From Adhaeribacter aerolatus (GTDB lineage Bacteria > Bacteroidota > Bacteroidia > Cytophagales > Hymenobacteraceae): DNA of 64,000 nt. Shown one piece after another: positions 24,825 to 33,674 of this stretch. The stretch spans positions 1 to 64,000 of the forward strand of contig NZ_BJYS01000010.1 of assembly GCF_007991635.1 (NCBI RefSeq), given 5' to 3'. Position 1 is the first letter of the stretch, and every line of letters begins with the position of its first letter. Made by a program: the position numbers and the translations under genes. Below the pieces are notes generated by a model, which was given only the letters and a program-made list of their open reading frames with translations, was not told the origin of the DNA and made no database searches.

Positions 24825-25142
24825 ATGGCAGACAGAGTAGATAAGCAGGAAGGAAAAAGTCAGGCCCAGCACGATAGTACCGGCAAAGGCGTAGGCGTAA
24901 GCGGACAACAACCCGGCAAACACGAAGGACCGGTAGCCGGCGGTGCCGCAAATACCCGGGGCGAGAATAAACCCAGCCGGGAAGCCAGCACTGGCGGCGC
25001 CAAAAAAGGCAAGGAAAATGAAGCCACCGATTTATTAAATCACACGCACCGGAACCCTTCGGATGCGCGCGGCGCCGACAGTTCGGATAAACAGTTCCGC
25101 AACAACCAGCCCAACGCTGGCTTAGATCACAGCGACCAATAG
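24825..25142 (+). CDS. Disordered, hydrophilin-like protein
   Basis: A 105-residue protein with almost no large hydrophobic residues, no cysteine, and high Gly, Lys, Gln, Asn, Asp and Ala content (GQQPGKHEGPVAGGAANTRG, NPSDARGADSSDKQF). It should be disordered and very soluble, like stress-linked hydrophilins. A 161-codon antisense frame over the same DNA is an artefact of the GC-rich codons. The gene is followed by a clear terminator, which supports the plus strand. Function unknown; desiccation or osmotic protection is a guess from composition. Confidence 0.65.
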   Translation: MADRVDKQEGKSQAQHDSTGKGVGVSGQQPGKHEGPVAGGAANTRGENKPSREASTGGAKKGKENEATDLLNHTHRNPSDARGADSSDKQFRNNQPNAGLDHSDQ

Positions 25143-25185
25143 AAGTTGGCTGCTTTTTAAAAATTTGAAGGTATTCTGTTTTTTT

Positions 25186-25212
25186 AAGACCCGGGCATCC
25201 CCCGGGTCTTTT
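25186..25212 (+). terminator. Intrinsic terminator
   Basis: A perfect 10-bp GC-rich stem (25186-25195 with 25201-25210) then T's, 44 bp after the disordered protein gene. Confidence 0.85.
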
Positions 25213-25396
25213 GTTATTACTACCGCAGCCATCTAAGAAGAACAATTTAGCACCTACTGACTCTAACCGGCATATTTCCCGCTTAAACCGTTTATCTGTT
25301 CTCAACAATTTGTTAATTTGCCGTCCGGTTTAGCAATATTTTTCTGTTGTTGCTTAATTATTTAAACCGGAATTAAGCTCTCAAACTTTCTAATTA

Positions 25397-26254
25397 ATGG
25401 GGAATATCATTGTTTTTGGTGCATCAGGACAATTAGGGCAATGCCTGCAGGCTGTGGCTCCTGAAAAGAATATAGATAATATTTATTTTTTAACTAAATC
25501 CGAAGCTAATATTTTAGACAATATTTCTTTACAGGCGACTTTTCAGAAATACGAACCGGTTTACTGCATTAATTGCGCCGCTTACACCGCCGTTGACAAA
25601 GCCGAAGACGAACCCGAAACAGCCCGCCAGCTTAACCGCGATGCCGTAGAAAATCTAAGCCAATATTGCCGTGCGTTTAATACTACGTTAGTACATGTTT
25701 CTACCGATTTTGTTTTTTCCGGTACCGGTTACCTGCCCCTGACTGAAACCGATGCGACGGAGCCGATTAATATATATGGCCTTACTAAATTAGAAGGCGA
25801 ACAAATAATTCCGCAATATTTAACCAGTTATTATATTCTGCGCACCAGTTGGCTATACTCAGAGTACGGCAATAATTTTGTAAAAACCATGTTGCGTTTC
25901 GGGCGGGAAAGGCCCGAATTGAAAGTTATCTGGGACCAGGTGGGTACCCCTACTTACGCCGTAGATCTGGCGCGTTGTATCCTAACTATTATTAAGCAAG
26001 GCAGCCAACACTATGGCATTTACCATTACAGCAACGAAGGCCTAACTTCCTGGTACGACTTCGCCAAAAATATTTTTGAACTAAGTAAAATACCGGCTAA
26101 CGTAATCCCGGTGCGTACCGCCGAATACATAACCAAAGCGGTCCGGCCGGCCTATTCGGTAATGGACAAAGCTAAAATAAAGCAACATTTAAACATAGAG
26201 GTGCCGTACTGGCGCGATAGCCTGGCCAAATGCCTGGAGAAATTAAATAACTAG
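25397..26254 (+). CDS. rfbD: dTDP-4-dehydrorhamnose reductase
   Basis: A 285-residue extended SDR of the RmlD family (EC 1.1.1.133), which makes dTDP-L-rhamnose in the last step. The cofactor motif GASGQLGQ is at 8-15, STDFVFSG at 102-109 and the catalytic Tyr127-x-x-x-Lys131 in YGLTKLEGE. RFGRERPELKVIWDQVGTPT is a classic RmlD block. The other rml genes (A, B, C) are not in this window, so this copy stands alone. Cytoplasmic; it feeds rhamnose into surface polysaccharide. The gene symbol rmlD is equivalent. Confidence 0.93.
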   Translation: MGNIIVFGASGQLGQCLQAVAPEKNIDNIYFLTKSEANILDNISLQATFQKYEPVYCINCAAYTAVDKAEDEPETARQLNRDAVENLSQYCRAFNTTLVHVSTDFVFSGTGYLPLTETDATEPINIYGLTKLEGEQIIPQYLTSYYILRTSWLYSEYGNNFVKTMLRFGRERPELKVIWDQVGTPTYAVDLARCILTIIKQGSQHYGIYHYSNEGLTSWYDFAKNIFELSKIPANVIPVRTAEYITKAVRPAYSVMDKAKIKQHLNIEVPYWRDSLAKCLEKLNN

Positions 26255-26513
26255 TGCTTCACCAAATTAGAAATTATAAATTTTAGGTTAGAAGGGCTAT
26301 TTTGACTTTTCAGTCTTCCTCTAATTCTAAAATCTATTTTGGGAAAGTACCAGAAGCTTTACTGGAAAACGTTTTTAGCGAATAAAAATAATGCTGAAAA
26401 TATAATTATTCGGCTTTGGCTTACGTGCATTTGCACGCTTATTGCCACTACCAGAATCTTCCGATACCTGTTTATCCGATTATTATTCGTATCTTTATTA
26501 AAATAGAAAAATT

Positions 26514-26822
26514 ATGCAGAAGATAATCAGGGAGTTAGAACAGATTAAAAAGAAAATGGAAGCTTTAAACTACGATAAAGGCGGGTTAACTTCTTTAAGA
26601 GACAATATTCAGACCGCCGTAAACGTACTTATTTCTTTCCAGCCCAAATTGGTTTATAGCCAGGATTTCAGCGCACTTAAAACTAATTCCAATAAATACA
26701 TCGATCCTTATTTATATAACAAAAGCTTTAGCCCGTCTTACCTGGAAGATAAAATAACCCGGAGCCGGAAATATGCCATCGAAGATATTGATAAATGCAT
26801 TAATACCTTAAAAGTGTATTAA
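26514..26822 (+). CDS. Small helical protein of unknown function
   Basis: A 102-residue basic protein. The first 25 residues are an amphipathic, possibly coiled-coil helix (RELEQIKKKMEALNYDKGGL); the rest has regularly spaced Lys, Asn and Tyr (DPYLYNKSFSPSYLEDKITR). There is no cysteine, signal or membrane segment. I do not recognise it. A strong terminator 36 bp downstream makes it an independent unit. Confidence 0.55.
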   Translation: MQKIIRELEQIKKKMEALNYDKGGLTSLRDNIQTAVNVLISFQPKLVYSQDFSALKTNSNKYIDPYLYNKSFSPSYLEDKITRSRKYAIEDIDKCINTLKVY

Positions 26823-26858
26823 TAGTATTGGCCTGATGAGGGCTATAAATGAAAACAG

Positions 26859-26893
26859 AAAGCCCCGGACCAACTCAGGTACCGGGGCTTTTT
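26859..26893 (+). terminator. Intrinsic terminator
   Basis: A 10-bp stem (26859-26868 with 26882-26891) with four G-C pairs in a row and a trailing T run, following the 102-residue protein gene. Confidence 0.82.
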
Positions 26894-26939
26894 ATTTTCT
26901 ACCGAAAATAACTTTACCCATTCTATACTAATATTAGTG

Positions 26940-27079
26940 GGTTTATGCGCTTAAAATATTGTAGTTCTGTTGAGCTTGTCGAAATAGTTGAATATTAATT
27001 TATAATGCTGTTTTAGATCCTTCGACAGGCTCAGGATAACCAGAACTCGTTTTTAGGCACATTTTCTATTTAATAGTGG
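26940..27079 (-). repeat. 140-bp dispersed repeat, copy 2
   Basis: The reverse complement of this stretch matches 23464-23603 along its whole length, with scattered substitutions. It lies in opposite orientation to copy 1, about 3.3 kb away, and also sits in an intergenic gap. Confidence 0.8.
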
Positions 27080-27133
27080 TCTTAGATTCGAAGTCTATAC
27101 CAGTTAAAGCATATTCTGTTTACGCAGTATAAA

Positions 27134-28279
27134 CTAAGCGTTCTTTCGGAGTTCTGATAAAGGATAAAAACTGTCGCGCCAGTAAATACCGCCTTGTTTA
27201 AGCGTTAAGTAAGTAGATTTGAGAATAATATAAGAAATGAGGAGCCCGGCTAAGGGCATAAGCAAAACATGCCACCATTTAATGGCCATGCTTTTCCAGG
27301 GCAGGTAGAGCGCCAACTGAGAAAGAAATATTAAGAGAACCATGAAACGTTCGGTAGGGCCACCCAGTAGTAGCAGCAACGGCCAGGGTAAAACAAAGGC
27401 CAGCAAAGTACCCACCACACCAACCAGGGCAATAAATATGTTGTAATTGGCCACTGAAAAAGTATTTTTCATGAGCCCCTGGGTAAATTCCCGGATGTTG
27501 GTGTACCACTCCAGCCCAATTTGCTTATCGCCGTATAAAACATCTAAACGGAACCTGGCTTTTTTAACTAATTCGCCTAATTTCAAATCATCATCGGGCC
27601 GCAGTGCAATGGCCTGGTGGGTACCGGCTTTTTCGTATGCCGTTCTTTTCAGTAACATAAATGCCCCTACCCCCATATACGCTTTGGTATTCTGTTTCCG
27701 GGCATCCCAGGGCCGCAGTTTAAATTCCAGCATTATTTTAAAAGTAGAAATAACCCCCACCAAAACGCTTGATCTGGATTTTATTTCGGGCAGAATGGTT
27801 AAATAATCCAGCTGTTGCTGCTGAGCGTAATGCATGGCCTTGTCCAGGGCTTCGGGCGCATAAACTACATCGGCATCCGTAAAAAGCATCCATTCTTCCC
27901 GGCTCTGGTTAAAGCCCTGGTACAACGCGTGATTTTTACCTAACCAGCCGGGCGGCAGTTCTTCTATAGTTACCACTGTAACTCTGGGTTCGTTGCCGGC
28001 AAACCGGCGCAATATTTCGGGTGTGCGGTCGGTAGAGCGATCGTTAATGACCAGGATGCGGTAGTTCGGGTAGTTTAAACGGCAAACACTGGTCAGGGCT
28101 TCTTCCAGGTTCGCTTCTTCATTCCGGACAGGTATAATTATTGCCACCCCCGGTTTGGTATCCGAAATTGCCGCCGGTATTTCGGTCAGAAACTTAATTT
28201 TTCGCCGGTTAACCGACAAATAAATACTGGTGCACACCCAATAAATTGTACTCAGCAAGCCATACCAGAATAGTAGCAT
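27134..28279 (-). CDS. GT2-family glycosyltransferase, HpnB-like
   Basis: A 381-residue membrane glycosyltransferase. An N-terminal helix is followed by a GT-A domain: VAIIIPVRNEEANLEEAL (about 45-62), VINDRSTDRT, GWLGKNHALYQGF and the metal motif TDADVVY. LGKNHAL-type blocks resemble those in hopanoid-linked HpnB and other lipid-linked GT2 enzymes. The C-terminal third has at least three transmembrane helices. It probably glycosylates a lipid at the cytoplasmic membrane. No hopanoid genes are nearby, so the substrate is open. It faces an unusually long empty region upstream. Confidence 0.82.
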   Translation of the reverse strand: MLLFWYGLLSTIYWVCTSIYLSVNRRKIKFLTEIPAAISDTKPGVAIIIPVRNEEANLEEALTSVCRLNYPNYRILVINDRSTDRTPEILRRFAGNEPRVTVVTIEELPPGWLGKNHALYQGFNQSREEWMLFTDADVVYAPEALDKAMHYAQQQQLDYLTILPEIKSRSSVLVGVISTFKIMLEFKLRPWDARKQNTKAYMGVGAFMLLKRTAYEKAGTHQAIALRPDDDLKLGELVKKARFRLDVLYGDKQIGLEWYTNIREFTQGLMKNTFSVANYNIFIALVGVVGTLLAFVLPWPLLLLLGGPTERFMVLLIFLSQLALYLPWKSMAIKWWHVLLMPLAGLLISYIILKSTYLTLKQGGIYWRDSFYPLSELRKNA

Positions 28280-29204
28280 ACATTTATTAACTGCTAACGG
28301 AGGAAATTGTTAAACCTAAAAGCCAAATTCTATTACTGTTCAAATTATCAGCCAATCAGTAAGGAGGCTTAAACTGTTTAATGGCTTTCACTCGAAGGTA
28401 CAACGGTTACCTACTTTGGTTTTAAAATACAATTATTACCAAGACCTGATTAAGAGTTAAAAGATTAAACGCCTTTTTATTTTGCTTCCTTCTCAGGTTA
28501 TTATTTTGAAGGTAAAAACAGGTAGAATTTCAAATCAAAGCCATTTTTAGGACATAACCAATATTTTTATTAAAATATTTAATATTTTATATCTACTTTT
28601 TGCACTATATTACATAGGTTAATTATTATCAGGTCTTTATCAAACTGGTAAAAAATTATACCTCTTCTTCATATTCCTGAACAAACAACGAGCAGGTTAG
28701 GCCAATCAGCTTTTTTTCAACCCGTTACACACTTCCGGGTGTGGGTACCTTTGGTTTTATAAGATAAATGTTGAACCCTCCAATAAAGCTATTGATGATC
28801 CTTTGAGACAAAACTCCCGGGCGGCAAGCCTACTCTTCTTTAAACTCCGGCTAAATCTGTTTTTTAACCATAATAATGCCCTGAAAAACAAAATTTTGCC
28901 GGTATCTAACCTGCAGGAATTGATTTAAAAGCAGGTGTTCTAAAGAAAAACAGGCATGTACTCCCCGTTTCTGTATCCTGTATCCGGGAAAAGAAAAGAT
29001 TAACCTTTTCATTTCAGGACACCTAACCTCGCCAGACTTTAACTGAATAAAATTCAGCTTAAAATTACTTTCCCAACTTCTAGCCTGACCGATAAAAGAA
29101 CAATTTGTCTTTATCCGCCAGGTAAAAACCACCAATAATAAGCGAATTATAATTAGGTAAATATCGCATTAAACGCTTGTAAATAAATCCACCACAAAAA
29201 CTAA
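28280..29204. other. Large intergenic gap before the T9SS protein gene
   Basis: About 925 bp between divergent genes with no convincing gene, making it the longest empty stretch in the window. A 94-codon minus-strand frame at 28851-29135 has no family signature and unremarkable composition. The region is AT-rich and may contain a long leader or regulatory region for the exported protein, or a decayed gene. Confidence 0.4.
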
Positions 29205-31664
29205 ATGAAACCGAAAATGAAAAGACAATTAACCAACTATCAAATTCCTGGTTATACAAACCTAAAACCTGTTAAAAAGGCTTCTTTTATAAGTCTATTA
29301 ACGCTTCTTGTATATGGTATTTCCCTAACAAACCTACTGGCGCAACCTACCAAAGAATGGGACAAAACGCTTGGTGGGAATAATTATGATGACTTACAAT
29401 ATATTCAGCAAACTTCAGACGGTGGCTATATTATGGGAGGCTCTTCTCTTTCTAATGCAGGTTCAGATAAAAGTGAAAATGCAAGAGGTAATTTAGGTAA
29501 TTATGACTTTTGGGTAGTAAAAGTAAATGCTGCAGGTTTAAAAGAATGGGATAAAACAATAGGAGGAAATGGTAATGACCGCTTAGAATCGTTACAGCAA
29601 ACCTCAGATGGCGGTTATATTTTGGCAGGCCCATCAGACTCTGATGCCAACGGTGACAAAAGCGAAAATATTAAAGGTTTTGGAAATTTTGGCAATGATG
29701 ATTATTGGGTAGTAAAACTAAACGCAGCAGGTATAAAAGAATGGGATAAAACAGTTGGAGGGAGTAATTGGGATCATTTATATTCTGTTCAACAGACAAC
29801 AGATGGCGGCTATATCTTGGGTGGATTTTCTTTCTCTGACGCTGGTGGTGATAAAAGTGAAAATTCTAAAGGTTTAGGTGATTATTGGATAGTTAAATTG
29901 AGATCTAACGGCACAAAGGAATGGGATAAAACGATTGGCGGCAGTAATGGTGATTGGTTGTACGCTGTAGAGCAAACAAGTGATGGTGGATATATACTTG
30001 GTGGTTGGTCTACCTCTGATGCTAGCGGAGACAAAAGCCAGGGTGTTAATGGTGGCACTGATTATTGGATAGTAAAACTGGATGCTTCTGCCAATATCGA
30101 ATGGGAAAAAACGATTGGCGGCAATGGTATTGAATGGCTAAATTATTTACAAGAAACCGCCGATGGTGGCTTTGTTTTAGTTGGTGTTTCCGGTTCGGAT
30201 GCCGGAGGTGATAAAACCGAGAATTTAAAAGGAGCTTTTGCCGATTATTGGGTGGTAAAGCTGAATTCCAATGGTGATAAAGAATGGGATAGAACCATTC
30301 CCGGGTATGGCTTTCCAACTTTAAAGCAAACAACCGATGGCGGCTATATTTTAGGCGGAATCTCTGATGCTAATGCCAGTGGCGATAAAACAGAAAATTC
30401 TAAAGGAGGTAACGATTACTGGGCTGTAAAATTAAATGCTGCGGGTATAAAGGAATGGGATAAGACTATTGGGGGAAATGCCACAGATGAATTAAATTCT
30501 ATAGGGCAAACCGCTGATGGAGGATTTATTCTTGGCGGTACTTCTTCTTCTAACGCTAGTGGTGACAAAAGTGAGAATTCCAGAGGCCAAAGTGACTATT
30601 GGGTCGTAAAACTCCGGGCATATAACACGCCGCCGGCTGGCACCTGCAATCTGGCGCTTACAACCAAGGTTATTCAGGCAGAACCCTGGTACGGGGCCAG
30701 CGGACCATTTATTGGCGCGGGTGCCATTGATTTAACCGTTATAGGTGGTACTGCTCCTTATACTTACCGCTGGAATGCCGGTGCAGCATCCCAGGACCTG
30801 GGCCTGGCCTCGCCGGGTTTGTATTCCGTAACGGTTACCGATGCTAAAAACTGCACCGCCATGACTACGGTTTACGTGGGCCGCAAAAACAGTCCGCTCA
30901 CGCTTTCCACGTCTCACCTAAATCCTTCGGTAGCCGGCGGGCAAAGTGGCTCGGTAGATTTAAGTGTGCTTGGCGGCAACGGCCCATATACCTTTAGCTG
31001 GAGCAACGGCGCCACTACCGAAGATTTAATTAATTTAGCCGCCGGTACCTATACTGTAACCGTAACCGACAATCTGGGCGAAACCGCTACTACTTCCGTT
31101 ACCATATCGGCACCCGGCCAACCTTTAACCCTTACCCTTGCCTACCAGGACGTATCAACCGGCGGGGCCGACGATGGTTTTATAGATTTAACGGTGAATG
31201 GCGGCGTTGGCCCTTTTACTTACCTGTGGAATGCGGGAGCCCGCAGCCAGGATTTAACCCGTGTAGTGGCTGGTGTTTACTTTGTAACCGTTACCGATGC
31301 CAATGGCAACACCGCTAACATCGGTGTTCAGGTGGGAACTGCGGGCGCTAACCAAATGCTTGCCACGAAAAACCCCAGCCTGGCGAGTGATTTATTCGAA
31401 AAAGGAATTACCCTAACGGCTTACCCGAATCCGGCCACCGACCGGGCTACCATTTCCTTCCGCGTGGTTAAGGCAGGTGCCTATAATTTAGATTTATATG
31501 ACATCCGGGGAGCCAAGGTAAAAAGTATTGCTGCCGGAAAAGCCCAGGCAACCCAAGCACTGGATTTAGAATTAAATGTAAGTAATTATGCCAAGGGCAT
31601 TTACCTGCTCAAATTGATAACTGATGAAGGAATACTTACGAAACGACTGATTATTGGTGAGTAA
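29205..31664 (+). CDS. T9SS-exported protein with seven propeller-like repeats and SprB repeats
   Basis: An 819-residue protein. An N-terminal signal (to about residue 47) is followed by seven repeats of about 60 residues, each with EWDKTIGG, QTSDGGYILGG, GDKSEN and DYWVVKL; seven blades suggest a closed beta-propeller. The sixth repeat is a few residues shorter. Then come three SprB-like repeats (about 482-705), each with PYTYxWxxGAxxxDL and GxYxVTVTD, and a C-terminal T9SS type A sorting domain (AYPNPATDRATISF to KRLIIGE). It should be secreted and attached to or released from the cell surface. The 5' half is clearly more AT-rich than the 3' half. Confidence 0.88.
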   Translation: MKPKMKRQLTNYQIPGYTNLKPVKKASFISLLTLLVYGISLTNLLAQPTKEWDKTLGGNNYDDLQYIQQTSDGGYIMGGSSLSNAGSDKSENARGNLGNYDFWVVKVNAAGLKEWDKTIGGNGNDRLESLQQTSDGGYILAGPSDSDANGDKSENIKGFGNFGNDDYWVVKLNAAGIKEWDKTVGGSNWDHLYSVQQTTDGGYILGGFSFSDAGGDKSENSKGLGDYWIVKLRSNGTKEWDKTIGGSNGDWLYAVEQTSDGGYILGGWSTSDASGDKSQGVNGGTDYWIVKLDASANIEWEKTIGGNGIEWLNYLQETADGGFVLVGVSGSDAGGDKTENLKGAFADYWVVKLNSNGDKEWDRTIPGYGFPTLKQTTDGGYILGGISDANASGDKTENSKGGNDYWAVKLNAAGIKEWDKTIGGNATDELNSIGQTADGGFILGGTSSSNASGDKSENSRGQSDYWVVKLRAYNTPPAGTCNLALTTKVIQAEPWYGASGPFIGAGAIDLTVIGGTAPYTYRWNAGAASQDLGLASPGLYSVTVTDAKNCTAMTTVYVGRKNSPLTLSTSHLNPSVAGGQSGSVDLSVLGGNGPYTFSWSNGATTEDLINLAAGTYTVTVTDNLGETATTSVTISAPGQPLTLTLAYQDVSTGGADDGFIDLTVNGGVGPFTYLWNAGARSQDLTRVVAGVYFVTVTDANGNTANIGVQVGTAGANQMLATKNPSLASDLFEKGITLTAYPNPATDRATISFRVVKAGAYNLDLYDIRGAKVKSIAAGKAQATQALDLELNVSNYAKGIYLLKLITDEGILTKRLIIGE

Positions 31665-31705
31665 CTATAGTTGAATTTAATATCGCTAACTTTTTGATTT
31701 TATGT

Positions 31706-31736
31706 AAAAGCCTCGATTGTAAAAATTGGGGCTTTT
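31706..31736 (+). terminator. Intrinsic terminator after the T9SS gene
   Basis: A 13-bp stem with two G-T wobbles (31706-31718 with 31724-31736), 42 bp past the stop codon. Confidence 0.65.
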
Positions 31737-31818
31737 GCTTTCTTTATTATGCTAAGGATGATTAGGAGGCTTGTAAAAACACCTAATACGATATAAATTA
31801 AAATTAGTCAACTTCAAT

Positions 31819-32475
31819 TTATTTTTTAAATTTTTCTTTTTCTATGTATTCTTCAAATACTGTTATAAAGTAAGAGCAAAATTTTGAAACATCATCAAGC
31901 CTAATGCTTAAATCATTAGTAGTAACTCTTGACCCAACCTCAGAAGCAGCTTGATTTCCATGGGCGATATTTACTCTATTTGAAACAATGTCTTGTAATC
32001 GTCCTCGGAAAGTAACATCATGGAATATAGGATCCGTTAAACAAAAAATTTTCCAAATACTCTCTAATTGAGGATAGTGAATGTTTTTACCATCAGTGGG
32101 TAATATGTCTTCAGAAATTTCAACAAAAGGATTAATTTCAAAGATTTTGAATAATTCATGCCTTTTATCCCACTTTTTCTTAGGTGCTCCGTAAATAGCT
32201 TCTAATTCTGAATTTAAGGCTAAACTTAAGATAATTGGTTTTACATCATTTAAGGTAACTGCAGCACTATTAATTAGATTTATAGTCTTTGATATTGTTG
32301 TTAATACTGTATATTCTATAACACCATATAATTGTACAAATACTAGCCCCTTTGCGCTGTTTAGAAATCTTGGAGTTGTAACAGGTGGTTTAGGAATTAG
32401 TGGGTCGATAAACTCTATATATTCTCTAATTTCAGTTATTCTTGACGCTGAATTAGACTTTATGATACTAAACAT
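31819..32475 (-). CDS. MAE_28990-like HEPN-domain putative RNase
   Basis: A 218-residue, mostly helical protein that fits the MAE_28990/MAE_18760 HEPN family. The start (SASRITEIREYIEFID), the KGLVFVQLYGVIEYTVLTTI helix and the RVNIAHG motif are typical. Arg167 and His172 in the last form the Rx4H pattern used by HEPN ribonucleases. Family members are linked to toxin and defence roles by genome context. Its ATG overlaps the stop of the DUF262 gene by one base (TAATG), so the two are translationally coupled. The DNA is far more AT-rich than the flanking core genes, pointing to horizontal acquisition. Confidence 0.75.
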   Translation of the reverse strand: MFSIIKSNSASRITEIREYIEFIDPLIPKPPVTTPRFLNSAKGLVFVQLYGVIEYTVLTTISKTINLINSAAVTLNDVKPIILSLALNSELEAIYGAPKKKWDKRHELFKIFEINPFVEISEDILPTDGKNIHYPQLESIWKIFCLTDPIFHDVTFRGRLQDIVSNRVNIAHGNQAASEVGSRVTTNDLSIRLDDVSKFCSYFITVFEEYIEKEKFKK

Positions 32476-33503
32476 TATAACCCAAGGAACTTAGTTTTAG
32501 AATACATTATTCTGTGTTCTACTCTAGGCTTTGAATTTGTCGCACCTGTTGTTGAATACCTTAGTTCAGGTCCTTCTATCCATTCTCTAGTATTGTTTAA
32601 TTTTAATTGCCCTGCTTCTTTTATTGCTAGCGCTGCGCCAACTGCAATTCCTTCAAATAAATTGGCCGGAGTTGTCCCTTTACCTCGGGTAATTCCGTTA
32701 GGTAGACCAGCTAATTGTCTGAAAGTCTCCCTAAAAATGTATTCTCCCTCTTTATAGTCGAACTTCTTAGTTGCCTTTCCCATAAACTCATTTAAAAAGT
32801 CTACTACACTATGTTCAAAATTTTGGTAATTATTAAGGTATGCAAAAAATCTTAAAACGTATTCTTCTCTTGTACCATCAGACTCCTGTGTAGATGAAAC
32901 CTTTACTACTTTCTTATAATTTTGGTCCTTAGCTAACTCTTTCAAGAAGTCATTAAAAGCTCCTCTGTAGACACAACTTCTTATTTCTTGATTTGATAAA
33001 ATTATACCTCCTGTATTTAATCTCTCAAAAAGGTCGAATCTTACTTGTAAGTCACTCTTATCGCTAAGGGTAGTTACTTTCATTGGTTTTAATAAAAAAT
33101 CTAATTGTACAGTTTTGGGCAAGGCTTCAAAGCTTTTTCCTATGAAAGTACTTAATTTCTTTAAACCAGTAAGTACTAAAGAATTATCTAACAAAATTTT
33201 TCTTTTAGCACCAGGCGTGCCTGCAAAATGAATAATAGTGCTTAATCTTTGTACTCCATCTATTAATTCCCAAGTACCATCAAGGTTCGTTGCCATATAT
33301 AAACTAGGTGTTGGAATTCCTAGTAATATTGATTCAATTAATGCAGATTGTCTTTCATCTTTCCACCGGAATTGCCTTTGGTAATCAGGGGCAATGTTTA
33401 TGATACTTTCTTCATGCATGGAAATTAATTCCTTTACACTAATATCATAAGTGTTAAAATCAACTTGTCTTTTTAATTCGCTTAATTGTGCTAAAAAATC
33501 CAT
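32475..33503 (-). CDS. DUF262 (ParB-like/GmrSD N-terminal-like) protein
   Basis: A 342-residue DUF262 (PF03235) protein with the hallmarks YQRQFRW (41-47), IDGVQRLSTI (81-90, normally DGQQR) and LFERLNTGG (158-166). This ParB/Srx-type fold hydrolyses nucleotides in GmrS-like proteins and is common in phage-defence loci. The DUF1524 HNH nuclease found in full GmrSD is absent; the partner HEPN gene downstream probably supplies the nuclease. It is the first gene of an AT-rich two-gene operon. A Gln-to-Val change in the DGQQR motif should be checked against the family. Confidence 0.82.
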   Translation of the reverse strand: MDFLAQLSELKRQVDFNTYDISVKELISMHEESIINIAPDYQRQFRWKDERQSALIESILLGIPTPSLYMATNLDGTWELIDGVQRLSTIIHFAGTPGAKRKILLDNSLVLTGLKKLSTFIGKSFEALPKTVQLDFLLKPMKVTTLSDKSDLQVRFDLFERLNTGGIILSNQEIRSCVYRGAFNDFLKELAKDQNYKKVVKVSSTQESDGTREEYVLRFFAYLNNYQNFEHSVVDFLNEFMGKATKKFDYKEGEYIFRETFRQLAGLPNGITRGKGTTPANLFEGIAVGAALAIKEAGQLKLNNTREWIEGPELRYSTTGATNSKPRVEHRIMYSKTKFLGL

Positions 33504-33674
33504 TAGTTTAAGTTTTGAGGAGTTAAAAAGGAAGAAGAATGAAATAGATTATTAAAAATTACAGAACTTCTATTATAATTTCAAATTATAAAATTCTCTT
33601 GATTTAAAATAATTAAAATAGAGTGAAATGAAACACTAACCTTTTTAGTTCTCTCAGCCACTCTCTAAAAAACA

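Larger units (their letters stand above)
26823..27133. other. Gap with terminator and dispersed repeat copy 2
   Basis: A 311-bp gap with no gene. It holds the terminator at 26859-26893 and the second dispersed-repeat copy, and lies between convergent genes. Confidence 0.5.

Noticed and set aside
24823-25308. 161-codon minus-strand frame antisense to the disordered protein
   Set aside because: Its residues are rich in Arg, Cys and Trp with no domain; the plus-strand gene has a start, normal composition and a following terminator.
28851-29135. 94-codon minus-strand frame in the large gap
   Set aside because: No family pattern and composition like translated non-coding DNA.
29452-30333. Minus-strand frames inside the T9SS gene
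   Set aside because: They arise from the repeated, AT-rich sense codons and have His/Leu/Tyr-biased nonsense composition.
29340-30620. CRISPR-like periodic repeat
   Set aside because: The 180-bp period is coding (seven protein repeats) with diverged units and no spacer structure.
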